From Adiantum capillus-veneris (lineage: Eukaryota; Streptophyta; Polypodiopsida; Polypodiales; Pteridaceae), in contig CM043953.1 in assembly GCA_014529385.2 (NCBI GenBank), positions 112,872,549 to 112,936,548 on the forward strand: a DNA stretch of 64,000 nt, in the 5' to 3' direction. The notes under the pieces are model-generated. The model ran no database searches. It was not told the origin of the DNA and saw only the letters and a list, made by a program, of their open reading frames with translations. This document shows positions 44,990 through 57,288 of the stretch, piece after piece. Made by a program: the position numbers and the translations under genes. Numbering within the stretch: the stretch's first letter is position 1; each line of letters starts with the position of its first letter.

Positions 44990-45926
44990 ATTTTGAACCT
45001 TTTTCATGTACATCCAGTTCCAGAGCCAATCAAAAGGTCAAAAAAGCCTCAGCACGACAAAAACATGTCAGTTCCAGAATCATTAAAGTGTCAAAGCCAC
45101 TATCAATTGGTATGGGAAAAAGGGTCAGTCGGACCATCGGTGATAATCATTTCAAAGATTGTGGACAGTAGTAGCAAATGCATGTATGCCATGTCATTTG
45201 CGGTGCATAGGACTCTAGCAACGGTAAGTAGTGGAGCTTTTATGGCGCGAACATGTATAACAGTAAGGCGAGTAGGCGTTTTTCCTCGAAAGTCTCCTAC
45301 GCGACATCTACCATTGTTATCCATTTTCCATCATCGAGCTCTGAAGTTTCATCACTACAAACACAAACTTCTCAATCTGAGGAAAGTATTGATTGTTGTC
45401 CATCTTTACCAGCCACACCAGGATACGGGTTTGAAGATTCAAGTAAGTCCTCTTCTTCTTCGTATACTGATTCGTTGTCTTCATAGTGTATGGGTAGGAA
45501 GAAAATGTCAGAGAAGATTCAAGAATCTTTTCCACTTATCCCTCACAGTAAAATACAGTGGTATGTGTTTACTGAGCAAGCAGAGGCATTACTCTGACTG
45601 TGGAATTTAGATGTGGTGGTGCAAGCCACAAGAATTGAGTTGACACGGCTCTCATTAGATAGGTCCTTGATTCCTTCAATGTTGATGAGGAAAGTGCTAT
45701 GGTATATGGTAGAAAAGTGTTGGTCACATCGGAAAATATCACTTTTGCATTTAGGATGCCAAATGAGCCAAAGCTATCTGTAGCAACACCACAGCAGATT
45801 AGTGCAGCCCTAAAAGAAGATGATGTTGCCAAGAAGAAACGCAAAGCCAATGGGCAAGGGGTTCTAGTAGCGAGTGGTTACCACTTTGTAGCTGAAGCTA
45901 TGAGTCTAAAAAACAACCCAACCTAT
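44990..45926 (+). pseudogene. Ty3-C extra ORF, first half
   Basis: Downstream of integrase, broken frames encode a Ser-rich N-terminus (45253-45486, with PATPGYGFEDSSKSSSSS). Blocks such as QWYVFTEQAEALL and MVYGRKVLVTSENITFAFRM (45699-45926) follow. The latter resembles the 'putative plant transposon protein' region found in extra ORFs of Athila-like elements, but this is a loose match. The copia element interrupts it after NNPTY, and the frame resumes at 51404. Confidence 0.55.
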
Positions 45927-46690
45927 TGTTAGGAAATAAGAAGTAGCTAAATAGATAATTGAGTAGATTACTTAATAGAGAGAGACAGATTTACATACAG
46001 GAGATTATAGAGTAGAGAGAGAGAGAGACAGTACACACGATATACGTGGTTCACCCAATGTGGGCTACGTCCACGGGAAAGCAGCCACTCAATGGCTTTA
46101 GTACTTCAAAACAAGAAGTAATTTACAAAGGGATTATACCCTTAATGGATCTCCCGCCTTGCTTCACTCTCACCACCTCACACTCACCTTGTTGCATCAA
46201 CTTCACACTATGAAATGTGTGTAGAAATGGCCTCCTTTTATAGGCCAAAAGGGCTGCCCTCTCTTATGAGAGACAGCCATGTGTAGCCTCCCTTGTGCGA
46301 ATAAGTCTAAATCGGACCCTCCAATCCGCCCATGTGTGGCCGCCCTTGAGAAGACAAGTCCGCTTTTGAATTCGGCCACCGGCCACCAGCCATTGACTTC
46401 CGACCACCGGCCATCGGCCATTGACTACCGGCCACCGGCCAACCGACCGGTTGTTTTTTGACCACTTTCCGACTGCCGGCCGGCCATAATATTCTGGCGA
46501 GAAAAAAAGTCTCGAGGGCCTCCGCCCCCGAGGCCTCTAAAGTTGCCCCTGATTCTTGTCCGTGAAAATTTTGGTTTCCGGTGAGTGATTTTCCTTCACG
46601 CACGATGGCTTCTCCTCATAATGGGGGCCTTACAAATGTGCGCTTTTACCACAGAAAATTACAAGGGTAAATCAGGCTCCATACTTAACA
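45927..46690 (-). repeat. Copia 3' LTR
   Basis: It is 764 bases long. It contains a GA run (46016-46028) and a TATAAAAGG box on the minus strand at 46234-46242. A GGCCACCG-type repetitive block lies at 46373-46490. Confidence 0.95.
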
Positions 46691-46702
46691 ATCTCCCACT
46701 TG
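46691..46702 (-). other. Copia polypurine tract
   Basis: The minus strand reads CAAGTGGGAGAT, directly before the LTR start TGTTAAG. Confidence 0.85.
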
Positions 46703-46750
46703 GAGACTGATCTCCAAACCAAACCTATGATTGCTTTCCATTCTAGCTTC

Positions 46751-48500
46751 TTATCCTTGAATGCGGATTGAAGATGAGCAAAAGCTCAACTTCTCCTTGT
46801 TGACCACCTTTGTAAACATGTCTGCAGGATTTTCACTTGTATGCACCTTTCCTAGCTTTAGCTGTCCCTCTTCCAAAAGAGTGCGTATGAAGTGATATCT
46901 CACCTCAATGTGCTTTGTCCTTGAATGAAAGGCTGAGTTCTTTGCAAGATGGATAGCGCTTTGGCTATCACTGTACAAGACACAATTGTCTTGTTTGAAT
47001 CCAAGATCTTCTAAGAATCTGTGAAGCCACATAATTTCTTTGCTTGCCTCCGTCATTGCTACATACTCTGCTTCCGTGGTAGAAAGTGAAACCACTTTCT
47101 GCAGCTTTGAAGCCCAGCTTACTGCTGTGCCTCCAACCGTGAACACATAGCCAGTAGTGCTCCTTCGAGTATCTTTGTCACCTGCCATATCTGCATCAGC
47201 ATACCCTTCTAGAAAAATATCACTTTCTCCAAAATACAAAGCATTTGTTGTTGTCCCTTTTAGATACCTAAGTATCCACTTCACAGCTTGCCAATGCTCT
47301 TTACCTGGGTTGTCCATGAACCTACTCACAACTCCCACTACATGTGCAATGTCTGGCCTTGTCCAGACCATAGCATACATTAGAGAACCTACCGCTGCAG
47401 CATATGGAACTTTAGACATATAGGCTATCTCCTCTTGTGTCTTTGGACACATATCCTTCGTTAGTTTAAAATGACCAGCCAAAGGTGTAGAAACTGGTTT
47501 TGCATTTTGCATTGCAAACCTTTCTAGTACCTTCTTGATGTAATCTTCTTGAGATAGCTTTATTGTCTTCTTCGTCCTGTCCCTTAATATTTTCATACCA
47601 AGTATCCTCTTTGCAGCACCTAAATCTTTCATTGAAAAAGATTTGGACAGCTCCTCTTTTAGGTCTTTGATGTCCTGCATGTTAGCACTTGCAATCAACA
47701 TGTCATCAACATACAACATTACGATGATGAATTTCCCATCTCCCAAATTCTTCGTGTAGACGTAGTGATCCGAGTTGCATCTTGTGAATCCATGATCCAA
47801 CATCCATCGATCAAACTTCAAGTACCATTGTCTTGATGCTTGCTTTAAACCATACAAGCTCTTCTTTAATCTGCAAACCATTTTCTCCTTACCTTTTACT
47901 TCATACCCCTTTGGTTGAAGCATGTAGATTTCCTCCTCTAAGTCACCGTGAGGGAATGCCGTATTTACATCCATTTGCTCGAGATTTAGATCATGAGCAG
48001 CCACAAGGCTTAAGACAAGCCTAATTGAGTTCATTTTTACAACAGGAGAAAATATTTCATTGAAGTCAATACCTTTCTTTTGAGAAAAACCTTTTACCAC
48101 AAGCCTAGACTTGTACCTTTTCTTCCCACCTTCTTCTTCCTTTAGCTTGTACACCCATTTGTTTTGAAGTGCCCACTTACCTTTAGCCAACTCAACCAAC
48201 TCCCATGTTTGGTTGCGATGTAGTGAGTCCATCTCCACTTGCATGCTCTTCGTCCATTCTTCTTTGGATTCATGTTGCATAGCTTCATCATATGATTCGG
48301 GCTCTCCAAAATCTGAGATCAAGAGATGGTTGAAGGAAGGAACAAACCTTTCTGGAGGTCTACTTGCTCTTGTAGATCTTCGGGGAATAGGTTGAGGCTC
48401 CTCATTTGGTTGACGTTGTTGCACATTGTCACCGTTTGCAGTCCTTGAGTCTTCACCGTCCTCAAGCGATACCCAGGATTCCATAGGTGAGGATTCCATA
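46751..48500 (-). pseudogene. Copia reverse transcriptase and RNase H
   Basis: This is the last and longest piece of the polyprotein. RT contains WVYKLKEEEGGKKRYKSRLV, QMDVNTAFPHGDLEEEIYM, SLYGLKQASRQWY and the catalytic YVDDMLIA. RNase H contains GYADADMAGDKDTRRSTTGY, VSLSTTEAEYVAM and YSDSQSAIHLAKN, then HIEVRYHFIR. All the motifs expected of a Tnt1-like element are present and the frame is open. It is separated from integrase by a shift near 48500, beside a small GGATTCCATAGG repeat. Confidence 0.93.
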
Positions 48501-49774
48501 GGCGATACCCAAAGTCTCCTTCTCCATAGCCAATGAAGAAACACTTTTTGGACTTTGCATCTAACTTTGATCTTAGGCTTCTATCTGTGTGCATGAAAGC
48601 CTCACACCCAAACACTTTGAGAAATGCATAATTCACCGGTTTACGTGTCCATGCCTCTTCTGGAACTCCCCCATCCAATGCCGTTGAGGGTGACCGATTG
48701 ATTAAGTACACATACGTACTTACAGCTTCTTCCCAAAGCTCAAGCGGTAGGCCTGCATGTAGCTGCATGCTTCGTGCTCGTTCCATGATTGTCCTGTTCA
48801 TCCTTTCCGAAATCCCATTTTGTTGAGGTGTCCTTGGGGTTGAGGTGCCTCCGAATGCCATTGCTAGCACAAAAGCTTTCAAAAGCTTGGCTGCAATATT
48901 CGCCTCCATTGTCGGATCTGAGGCATTTAACCTTGGTACCTGTTTCATTCTCCACAAAGGCTTTCGACCTTTGAAATATGGAAAATACATCGAATTTATT
49001 CTTCATGACATAAACCCATGTTTTTCTAGTCGCATCGTCTATGAATGTTACATAGTACAATGAGCCACCAAGTGATGGTGTACTTGCAGGACCCCAAACA
49101 TCAGAATGAACCAACTCAAGTTTTTTATTTTTTCTTTCATTTCCTGATTTTTGAAATTTTACCCTCTTTTGTTTACCATAAACACAATCTTCACAGAACT
49201 CTAAGTCCACTTCTTTCAAACCTGGTATAAGCTTCTTTGTTTGAAGGATTTGCATTCCTTTGGCACTCATATGCCCAAGTCGGTAGTGCCACACCGCACT
49301 GTCAACTTCTGTAGTTGCTGCACAAGCTGAAGGTTGCGTGCTAACAGTACACAAGTAAAGTGTACCGACTTTTTCACCCTTGGCAACCACCAAAGATCCC
49401 TTTGAGATCTTCCACCGTTTGTTTCCGAATGCAATGTTGTGACCTTCATCGTCCAATTGTCCTGTAGAGATCAAATTTTTGCGAAGAGAAGGAACATTCC
49501 TAACATCTTTAAGCTTCCATTCATTTTCGTTAGCAGTTTTGACAGAAACTGTACCTTTGCCGACAATCTCACAAGCTTCATCATCTCCCAAGTATACATA
49601 CCCAAAATTACCTTTGGTGTAGTCTTGGAAATGTTGCTTGTGTGGTGTCGCATGGAATGAAGCCCCGGAATCTACTATCCAGGAATTAGACACATTGTCT
49701 AATGAGAGAATTATAGCATCTTGCTCTACTTTACCTGCCACATTGGCCTCCGATGTTGGCTTGTTGTCTTGAGA
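48500..49774 (-). pseudogene. Copia protease and integrase
   Basis: Protease has WIVDSGASFHAT near 49650-49685. The GAG-pre-integrase finger has WHYRLGHMSAKGM ... CEDCVYGK. The core has HSDVWGP, LRSDNGGEY and, after a frameshift near 48845, TPQQNGISERMN, giving the D-D-E triad. The tail has FLKVFGCEAFMH and KKCFFIGY. Upstream it joins gag through a TAG at 49775-49777. Confidence 0.92.
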
Positions 49775-50542
49775 CTATGTCTCCTTCTTCTTCTTGGACC
49801 AGCAATCCTTCTTGACGTGGCCTTTCTTGCCGCAGTTCCAACATTCAAGAACTGACTTTGTGCGTGACTTGCTCCGCCTTGAGCGATCACGACCCTTTTG
49901 GTTTTTGAACCTCTCCTTAGGCCTTCCTCTTGTTTCCACTGATAGTGCAGCACTTGATGATTCTCCTGTGCTTCTCCTTCGCATTTCCTCGCTTAGGAGA
50001 ACACCCACAACATCATCAAACTTAAGAGTATTTGTGCCAGAGATAGAATTACTTACAGCCATCACAAGGCTGTCCCAACTATCCGGTAGAGATGATAGTA
50101 TAAGGAGAGCTCGCACTTCGTCATCGAAATTGATTTTCACTGATCGAAGTTGACTTATGTTTGTGTTAAAGTCATTTAGGTGTTCTGCAACTTAACCATT
50201 CTCTGCCATCTTTAGATTGAACAAGCGCTTCATAAGAAATACCTTATTGGATGCCGATGGTTTCTCGTAGAAGTCGTCAAGTGACTTCTTCAAGTCCTCC
50301 GTGGTCTTCATCTCCGAAACATTGAAGGCCACCGTTGACGCCAAGCTTAACCGGATTGTTCCCAGTGCCTTTCGATCAAGGACAATCCATGCTTCATCTG
50401 CCATTGTTGCGGGCTTCTTCACAAGACCGCCTAGTGGCAAATAGAGGTCCTTCTGGTAGAGATAGTCTTCAATCTGCATCTTCCAATGTTGGTAGTTTTT
50501 GCCGTTGAACTTCTCAATCTTGAGCTTCCCTTCCTCCGCCAT
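49775..50542 (-). pseudogene. Copia gag
   Basis: An ATG at 50542 starts MAEEGKLKIEKFNGKNYQHW, a typical copia gag N-terminus. The UBN2-type region includes ALGTIRLSLASTVAF. One TAA (50192-50194) breaks the frame, which continues in phase. The CCHC knuckle CWNCGKKGHVKKDC lies at about 49811-49852. The last codons end in a TAG at 49775, in phase with protease. Confidence 0.92.
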
Positions 50543-50599
50543 AACTCCCACTCAATTCAAGGAATTCTTTCCTTGAGATAATTTAGCTACGAGCAAACC

Positions 50600-50613
50600 G
50601 TGCTCTGATACCA
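50600..50613 (-). promoter_or_regulatory. Copia primer-binding site (initiator tRNA-Met)
   Basis: The minus strand reads TGGTATCAGAGCAC two bases inside the 5' LTR border (50616). It matches the usual plant initiator-Met primer site. Confidence 0.95.
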
Positions 50614-50615
50614 GT

Positions 50616-51398
50616 TGTTAGGAAATAAGACGTAGCTAAATAGATAATTGAGTATATTACTTAATAGAGAGAGACAGATTTACATACACGAGATTATAGA
50701 GTAGAGAGAGAGAGAGAGAGTACACACGATATACGTGGTTCACCCAATGTGGGCTACATCCACGGGAAAGCAGCCACTCAATGGCTTTAGTACTTCAAAA
50801 CAAGGAGTAATTTACAAAGGGATTATACCCTTAATGGAGCTCCCACCTTGCCCACTCTCACCACCTCACACTCACCTTGTTGCATCAACTGCACACTATG
50901 AAATGTGTGTAGAAATGGCCTCCTTTTATAGGCCAAAAGGGCTGCCCTCTCTTATGAGAGACAGCCATGTGTAGCCACCCTTGTGCGAATAAGTCCAAAT
51001 CGGACCCTCCAATCCGCCCATGTGGCGCCGCCCTTGAGAAGACAAGTCCGCCTTTGAATTCGGCCACCGGCCATTGAATTCGGCCACCGGCCACCGGCCA
51101 TTGACTTCCGACCACCGGCCATTGGCCATTGACTACCGACCACCGGACAACCGACCGGTTGTTTTCCGACCACTTTCCGGCCGCCGACCGGCCATAATAT
51201 TCCGGCGAAAAAAAAAGTCTCGGGGGCCTCCTCCCCTGAGGCCTCTAAAGTTGCCCCTGATTCTTTTCCGTGAAAATTTTGGTTTCCGGTGAGTGATTTT
51301 CCTTCGCGCACGATGGCTTCTCCTCATAATGGGGGCCTTACAAATGTGCGCTTTTACCGCAGAAAATTACAAGGGTAAATCAGGCTCCATACTTAACA
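50616..51398 (-). repeat. Copia 5' LTR
   Basis: It is 783 bases long. The minus-strand TATAAAAGG box is at 50922-50930. A tandem duplication of about 21 bases (CCGGCCATTGAATTCGGCCA near 51066-51090), absent from the 3' LTR, explains most of the length difference. Confidence 0.95.
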
Positions 51399-51403
51399 CC
51401 TAT

Positions 51404-54371
51404 GTATCAAAAAATTTGTTTGCTCTGCTACTGGCAAAAAGATTGGATGCCACAATTTCAATAAATTATGCCAAATCTTGTCACATAATGTGCTTCAACA
51501 GACTGCTAAGTTGAAGTCCCAAATAGTTCTCAAAGTTTGGTATGTTTGGCAGTTCCTTTATTGGGCAACATCTCCAGATGCTTATGACCAGGTAAGGATG
51601 GCTTAGAGCTAGAAGCCTTTTCCAGTAATTTAACTAACAGTGTAGAGTTATCATCACATGAAGAAGCCCCACATAACCAGTTAGCTCTCACTGGACAAAA
51701 GAGGAAGGAGATGCAAGAGGAAGCTGGCAGTTCTAAAAGACGAAAACTACACTGGCCAAAAGCAGTGCTTTCCTTAAGTAGCTAGAAAGTCAGGACAAAT
51801 TGGTGTCTATTGAAAAGACTCCAGTAGATCATAATTCAGTTGACCAATCAGACCAATCTCCAATCCAGACCACTGGTGAACTAGCCAGCGAGTAAGGAAG
51901 AAATCAGCAACCACCAGTGCATGACATAACCAGTCGACCAAGCTAGTGTTGAGCAGCATGTGGTTCAGATTGATAAGGGAAAAGGACCAGCATCTTCGAG
52001 TCCAAGTGGTAAGGTTTCCATCCCTTACAGTGAATTGGCCGTGAATTTGACCAAGAAGGATCGGTTACAACAACTACAGACTCATCCTCTTCAAGGACGC
52101 CTATTCCTGCACAAACCTGATGATGTTACACTACCACATATGGCTCCTGTCATAGTTTATGAGCAAGTGGCATGTGATCTAGCAACGGTGAATGATGGTT
52201 GTTCAGTACTCATTCAATCGTCTTGGAACACCATTGTTAATGCTATAGGACAAATGTTGGATGCCTGAGTGCCTAATGATGAATTGATTCAATTAAAAGC
52301 CAAACTGATAGAGACTGAACAGCAAGTGGTGAAATTGGAGCAAGACAGAGAAGTACAGTCCCTAAGGCACAGTATCATCAAAAATCAATCAGCTAGGACC
52401 ATTTAGACTTTAGAAAATAAGTTGTCAAATATGGAATCTGAGATGAGAATACTAAATGAAGAAAAGGCAGATGCTGAGAGAGCTGCTGACAAATTCAAGA
52501 CCATGTTGCGGATGAAGAGAGTTGATTTCAACTCATTACTGACCAGCCACATTGCATTGAAAGACACTTTAACTGAAAGATATATCTATAATAATTTGGC
52601 TGACATACTGAATCCTGAGGGAAAGGCTGTTTTCAATATAGATAATCTGAGGGCACTCATAGAAACAATACAGAGTGATTTGCAGGATAAACTTTCTGAA
52701 TACAATAGTGCTTTGGCAAATCAGGCTATCCTGGACTATATTGAATAGTGGAATAACCTCAATGAGGATGATGATCAAGCGGCTGAGGAGGAAGAGAAGG
52801 AGGATGAACAGGCAGAAAGGTATGATGATGACGACTCTCCTCCATCTCCATCTTTGGGATCTGATGCTGGTGGAGCAGGAGCCACAAGGGGAAATTAGCT
52901 CAATACGGACCATCCAGACCAGTATAGGGGTCAGCAGTCGGGTGATTAGCAGGCTGGAGATCATCACTCCATCAATAATGGAAAGTCACCAATACACCAG
53001 TCCCAGCACAGTGCGGATCTGAAGGGGAAAGGCAAAGTTATGACTAAGGTTCGGAAAGGTGATGAGTGAAATTCATCACACCTCATCACATTGAACAAGA
53101 GATTAAGACATCATCAAGCTCCTATAACTAGAAGGTATCTGGAGAATGATGTTCTTATATTTGATCTTGAACTATTTTAGAGACTATATGTTGGAGCTAG
53201 AGAAATGTCCAACATTGGAAATCAGCTGCTTTCCATGACCAGAAGGTGTGCCAACTGCCTGAGCATCCTAGCAAAATTCAAGTGCTAGAGAGAGTACCTA
53301 AATGGGTATTGACCTCTGATGACAAACACTTAATCCACATTGGCAGCGGTAGTCTACTGCAGATTGTCAATACCTAGCCATCGAATTAGAGGTTCTGCTA
53401 GGGAACAAGCCAACATATCAATGTATGAAGGAGGTTAGAAGTCAATTGAAATAAGATTTACTACAAATGAAAATTGCCAAGGGAATTTTGGACCAAAGGG
53501 TACAAGCTATTATTGAAGATCAGACTACCATTTGTAAGGTGCCTCAAACTCAAATGACAGTAGGGGAACAAGAAACTGCTCTTCGAAGACTGTTTTAGTT
53601 GGTTAGAGTTACTAGAAAGATGATGTAGCAGGGGAACTAAGATGTCCTTACTTTTCTAGAGTTTGTACCCGATTCTCCAGTTCTCCTATATGCTTTACCA
53701 GCTAGGGAAGTTGAGCTGCCCAGGCTTTTTCCAGCACTATATCCTCAACATCCAGAACCAGTGGATCGGCTCACATATTATAACATCACTGATGAGCTTC
53801 AGGATTGGTATGAGCAATCCACTATAGAATGGAAAACGTGGCAAACACTACTCAATGATGATCTCCAATTAAATAATCTTGGGGAATTAAAGAATGAGAA
53901 AGGGAGGATCAAGCTGTGTATGGGACAATGGAAAATCCAGCTTAGAGGTCTCACCAAGATCACAAACCAACTGCTGCAACTTACTGTGGAGTCCTCTACC
54001 TGAAAAAGGATATTATGGCTAAAACAGGCCTAGGACCATAGTACAAAGAGATGGTTGAGATTCTCTTTGAAGCCAAGATTTAAAAAAATCAGCCTCTTCC
54101 AGAGGGATGGATCCACACATCTTTGCACTGTCATAAATTGGCCAGAACTTGTCTGACAAAAGGCAAATGCACGCTCTATGATCCCGACACCAAAACCTAT
54201 CATCCTCTCACGCCTTATGAATTGGAAATGACCACAAAAAGGTGGGATCAGCTCGAGCAAGATTCCATTTACAGACTTATTCAGAAGGACAATGTCGGCA
54301 CTGGGACTTCTGACACACCAACACGACCGAAGGGCAAGAGGAAGCGGGTTCAGTGGAAAGATACTGGGTAG
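51404..54371 (+). pseudogene. Ty3-C extra ORF, second half with coiled coil
   Basis: The frame continues from 45926 as VSKNLFALLLAKRLDATISI to a stop near 51512. Later blocks are a basic Arg/Lys stretch (51700-51780) and a hydrophobic-heptad region (52290-52740, with MESEMRILNEEKADAERAAD) that looks like a coiled coil. An acidic DDDD/EEEE-rich tract (52755-52850), WYEQSTIEWKTWQTLL (53803-53850) and a C-terminal PTRPKGKRKRVQWKD (54319-54363) follow. It is broken by many stops. I do not recognise a catalytic domain. An extra ORF between integrase and the 3' LTR is known in some Tat/Athila-type elements. Confidence 0.55.
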
Positions 54372-54612
54372 TCCATTTCAAAATCAGACGGTGGATTTTC
54401 CCAATAGGGCGCTAGAATTTCCAGGCTGGGCACCCTTGGAATTACAATTATAGGGGTGTCAAGCACTCAACAAGCATGAAATATGGCATAAATCTAGCAA
54501 TACTTGGAGGAACATCGGGCGACTCAGCAAACGGGTAAAGAAGTTCCTCAACACCTAGGAAGAATCAGACGGTAGATTTTTTTTCAAAAATTTTGGAGTC
54601 ATACCAAAATTC
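54372..54612 (+). other. Ty3-C 3' untranslated stretch
   Basis: No gene is seen between the end of the extra ORF and the polypurine tract. Confidence 0.6.
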
Positions 54613-54629
54613 AAGGAAGGAGGGAAGGA
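54613..54629 (+). other. Ty3-C polypurine tract
   Basis: AAGGAAGGAGGGAAGGA directly precedes the LTR start TGTAGAAGG at 54630. Confidence 0.9.
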
Positions 54630-55138
54630 TGTAGAAGGAAAATACAATCTCAACAGGTGGGAGTTGTCTACTAGTAGAAGCCAAAGAGTGAATCAGTCAG
54701 TAATTACCATGGCAGTTACCAGAGTAACTTCACGGGGCTATAAATAGGACCCATTACATTGTAATCGGGCTGCTTGTCTTTGGGATGCTTGTCTTTTGAC
54801 TTCTCACTCTTCATATCTTGGTTTTAGTCTCCAAAGTTGTTCCTGAGTTACAATCTCTCCACTTGTAATTTTACTATATAATCATTACGACAGTAGTTGA
54901 TTGTGCTTCAATCAGTTATACCTTGTACTTGTTCGTCATAAACACTCAATCTGAATCTAAAACACTTTTCCAATCATGCAGTCTGTTTCTCGTTCCAGTA
55001 GAGTATTTCAGTTTAGTGAACTATTCCAATTTATTTTCTATCTTCTATTCAAGTTCCACTAGTTGAACTGACGACTTACCAGTAGCTGTAAATTCTAACA
55101 CTAGAATTAGCTATTTAGAGAAATCAACTCCAATTCTA
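54630..55138 (+). repeat. Ty3-C 3' LTR
   Basis: It is 509 bases long, matches 18235-18686 plus 37258-37311, and has TATAAATAGG near 54740. It ends CCAATTCTA, where the 5' copy ends CCAATTCCA, so the final CA has mutated to TA. GTATA follows as the target duplication. Confidence 0.92.
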
Positions 55139-55143
55139 GTATA

Positions 55144-57288
55144 GAAGAAAAAGAGACACGAGAAATTTGAAAGCTAGACATATGCCATCAATCTCCCAAT
55201 AGAACACAGTTTCTGATGCAAATAGATGCACATGATCAAGGAAAAATCACTGGTAGATATCCTTTAAACAAAAAATAGAAAATATCAAAAACATCAACAA
55301 AAACGAGAAAGGAAACTCAACTAAAATCGAAGCATCAGGACAAGAACTTGACCATGACACGAGTGGAAAAAATATCAAGAGTTGAAAAAAGCTCTAAAGG
55401 AGATATATACAACGGAAATGGAAAACAATGAGGAGGATGGTAAAGATGTAATGAGTGTTCCATCCCATTACAAGAAATATACTCTCCAAGACCGAAAATC
55501 ATAGTCGAACAACCTGTCAGGGAACTACGAAAACAGGGTGAGTCTTATGAAGGACCTGAAAACGCAAAAAAGATAGATCTGGCCGAACCAAGAGGAGCGA
55601 ACCAGGAGGAGAACCTAGACCTGCCTACATTGAAAAATACTTGACAAAATAAGAAGAAGAGCTTTTGTTAAGCTTACTGAAAGAACATCGAGATACCTTT
55701 GCTTGGTCTTATAAGGATCTCTAGGGTGTTGATCCAGAAATCTGTCAACATACCATACCTATGAGAGATGATGCAAAACCAAGCAGACAAAGGCCATACA
55801 CATATAATGAAACATTTGCTAGAAAGATTAAAGGAGAGATTGAAAGGCTAAAGGAAGCCGAATTCATTTATGAAATTGAACACAAAGATTGGGTGTCTCC
55901 AATTGTGGTAGTACCCAAGAAAAATGAAAAATTATAGGTGTGTGTCAATCTCAAGAAAGTGAATGCAGCTATCATTAGAGACAACTTTCCTCTTCCAATC
56001 ATTGAGCATGTTTTAGAATGAGTTGCACGAAAAGAAGCTTAGAGCTTTTTAGATGGCTTTTTGGGATACAGTCAACTTTTGGTTGACCCCAAGGATCAGC
56101 ATAAAACTACCTTTGCAATTGAATGGGGTATTTTTGCCAATTGGGTTATGCCTTTTGGGTTAACTAATGCTCCTGCCATTTTTCAAAGATTGATGAGCCA
56201 TGCTTTTAAAGAATATCTTCGGAATTTCTTGGAAGTATATATGGAAGATCTATGTGTACATTCATCAATTAAAGCTGATCACTTTGAACACCTCAAAAAG
56301 GTATTCAAAAAATGTAGACTTTATAGGATTTTCTTAAATCCTCAAAAGTGCACATTTAAGGGTAGACAAGGAAATGTTTTTGGACATATAGTGTCTAAAA
56401 ACGGCATAGCTACTGATATGGATAAAATTCATGTTATTGTTGATTTGCCTAGAACGACAACAGCCAAAGGGGTTTAAGCCTTCATGGGACATTGTGGATA
56501 TTATAGACAGTTCATTTACATGTACACAATAATTGCAAAACCCATGTACAGTTTGATTACACACTTTGAATGGACCGATGAGTGTGAAGAATCCTTCATG
56601 AAGCTTAAGCAAGCTCTCACTTCAACTCCAATATTGAAAGCACCAGATTGGAATAAGATATTCCACATACATGTAGATGCTTCCAATTTTTCCATCGGGT
56701 GCATACTAGCTCAGCCAGGAGACAGAAATTTTGATTTTCCTATTTCTTATGCTAGCAGACATATGGCAGAGAAAAACTATACGACCAGAAGGATTCGGAA
56801 TGATCTATGCTGTGCAAAAGTATAGATATTATCTATTAGCAAAAAAAAAATTTGTTCTTTGTGGATCACCAAGCCTTATTGTACTTGGTTAACAAGCCAT
56901 GCAACACAGGAAGAATAGTGAGATGGTTCATCATTTTTCTGGAATTTGATTTCACTGTAGTTGTGAAAAAGGGCACCACTCATCAAAGAGAAGATTCTTA
57001 TCAAGGATTGTTTCAAGAGAACCACCTAAGGTAATAAACAATGATCTACCAGATGCATATCTGTTCTTCGTTGAAATGATACCTCGATGGTCAGAAAACA
57101 TGGTATCCTTGATGACCATAGCTCAAGTGGATTTGCAAATACCACTTCCTATTACAAAGAGATTGATTGAGCAATTGGGTATGTATCAATTACTAGCTAG
57201 AAGGTTGTACAAAAAAAATCAAGATGGAATATAACTTTCATACATTAATCCTGAGGAGAAAATCCAATACCTAAGTCAAGCACATATT
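55144..57288 (+). pseudogene. Ty3-D reverse transcriptase and RNase H
   Basis: After a linker similar to the fragment at 40340, RT appears in pieces: SRQRPYTYNETFARKIKGEI, FIYEIEHKDWVSPIVVVPKK and, in the 56061-56477 frame, GYSQLLVDPKDQHKTTF with FANWVMPFGLTNAPAIFQRL. The usual YxDD box reads VYMEDLCVHS, so one catalytic Asp is replaced by Glu. RNase H (56484-57034) has HVDASNFSIGCIL and FFVDHQALLYLVN. The frame holds several stops and shifts. Confidence 0.85.

Larger units (their letters stand above)
45927..51398 (-). mobile_element. Ty1/copia element, Tnt1-like (Tork branch)
   Basis: Both LTRs run TGTTAGGAAATAAG ... ATACTTAACA on the plus strand. The target duplication CCTAT is at 45922-45926 and 51399-51403. 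A tRNA-Met primer site, a polypurine tract and a gag-PR-IN-RT-RH coding region on the minus strand complete it. The LTRs differ little, so insertion is fairly recent. The polyprotein has two stops and two frameshifts. Confidence 0.97.

Noticed and set aside
46310-46500. CpG-rich repetitive block in the copia LTR as a host promoter island
   Set aside because: It lies wholly inside the LTR and repeats in the other copy.
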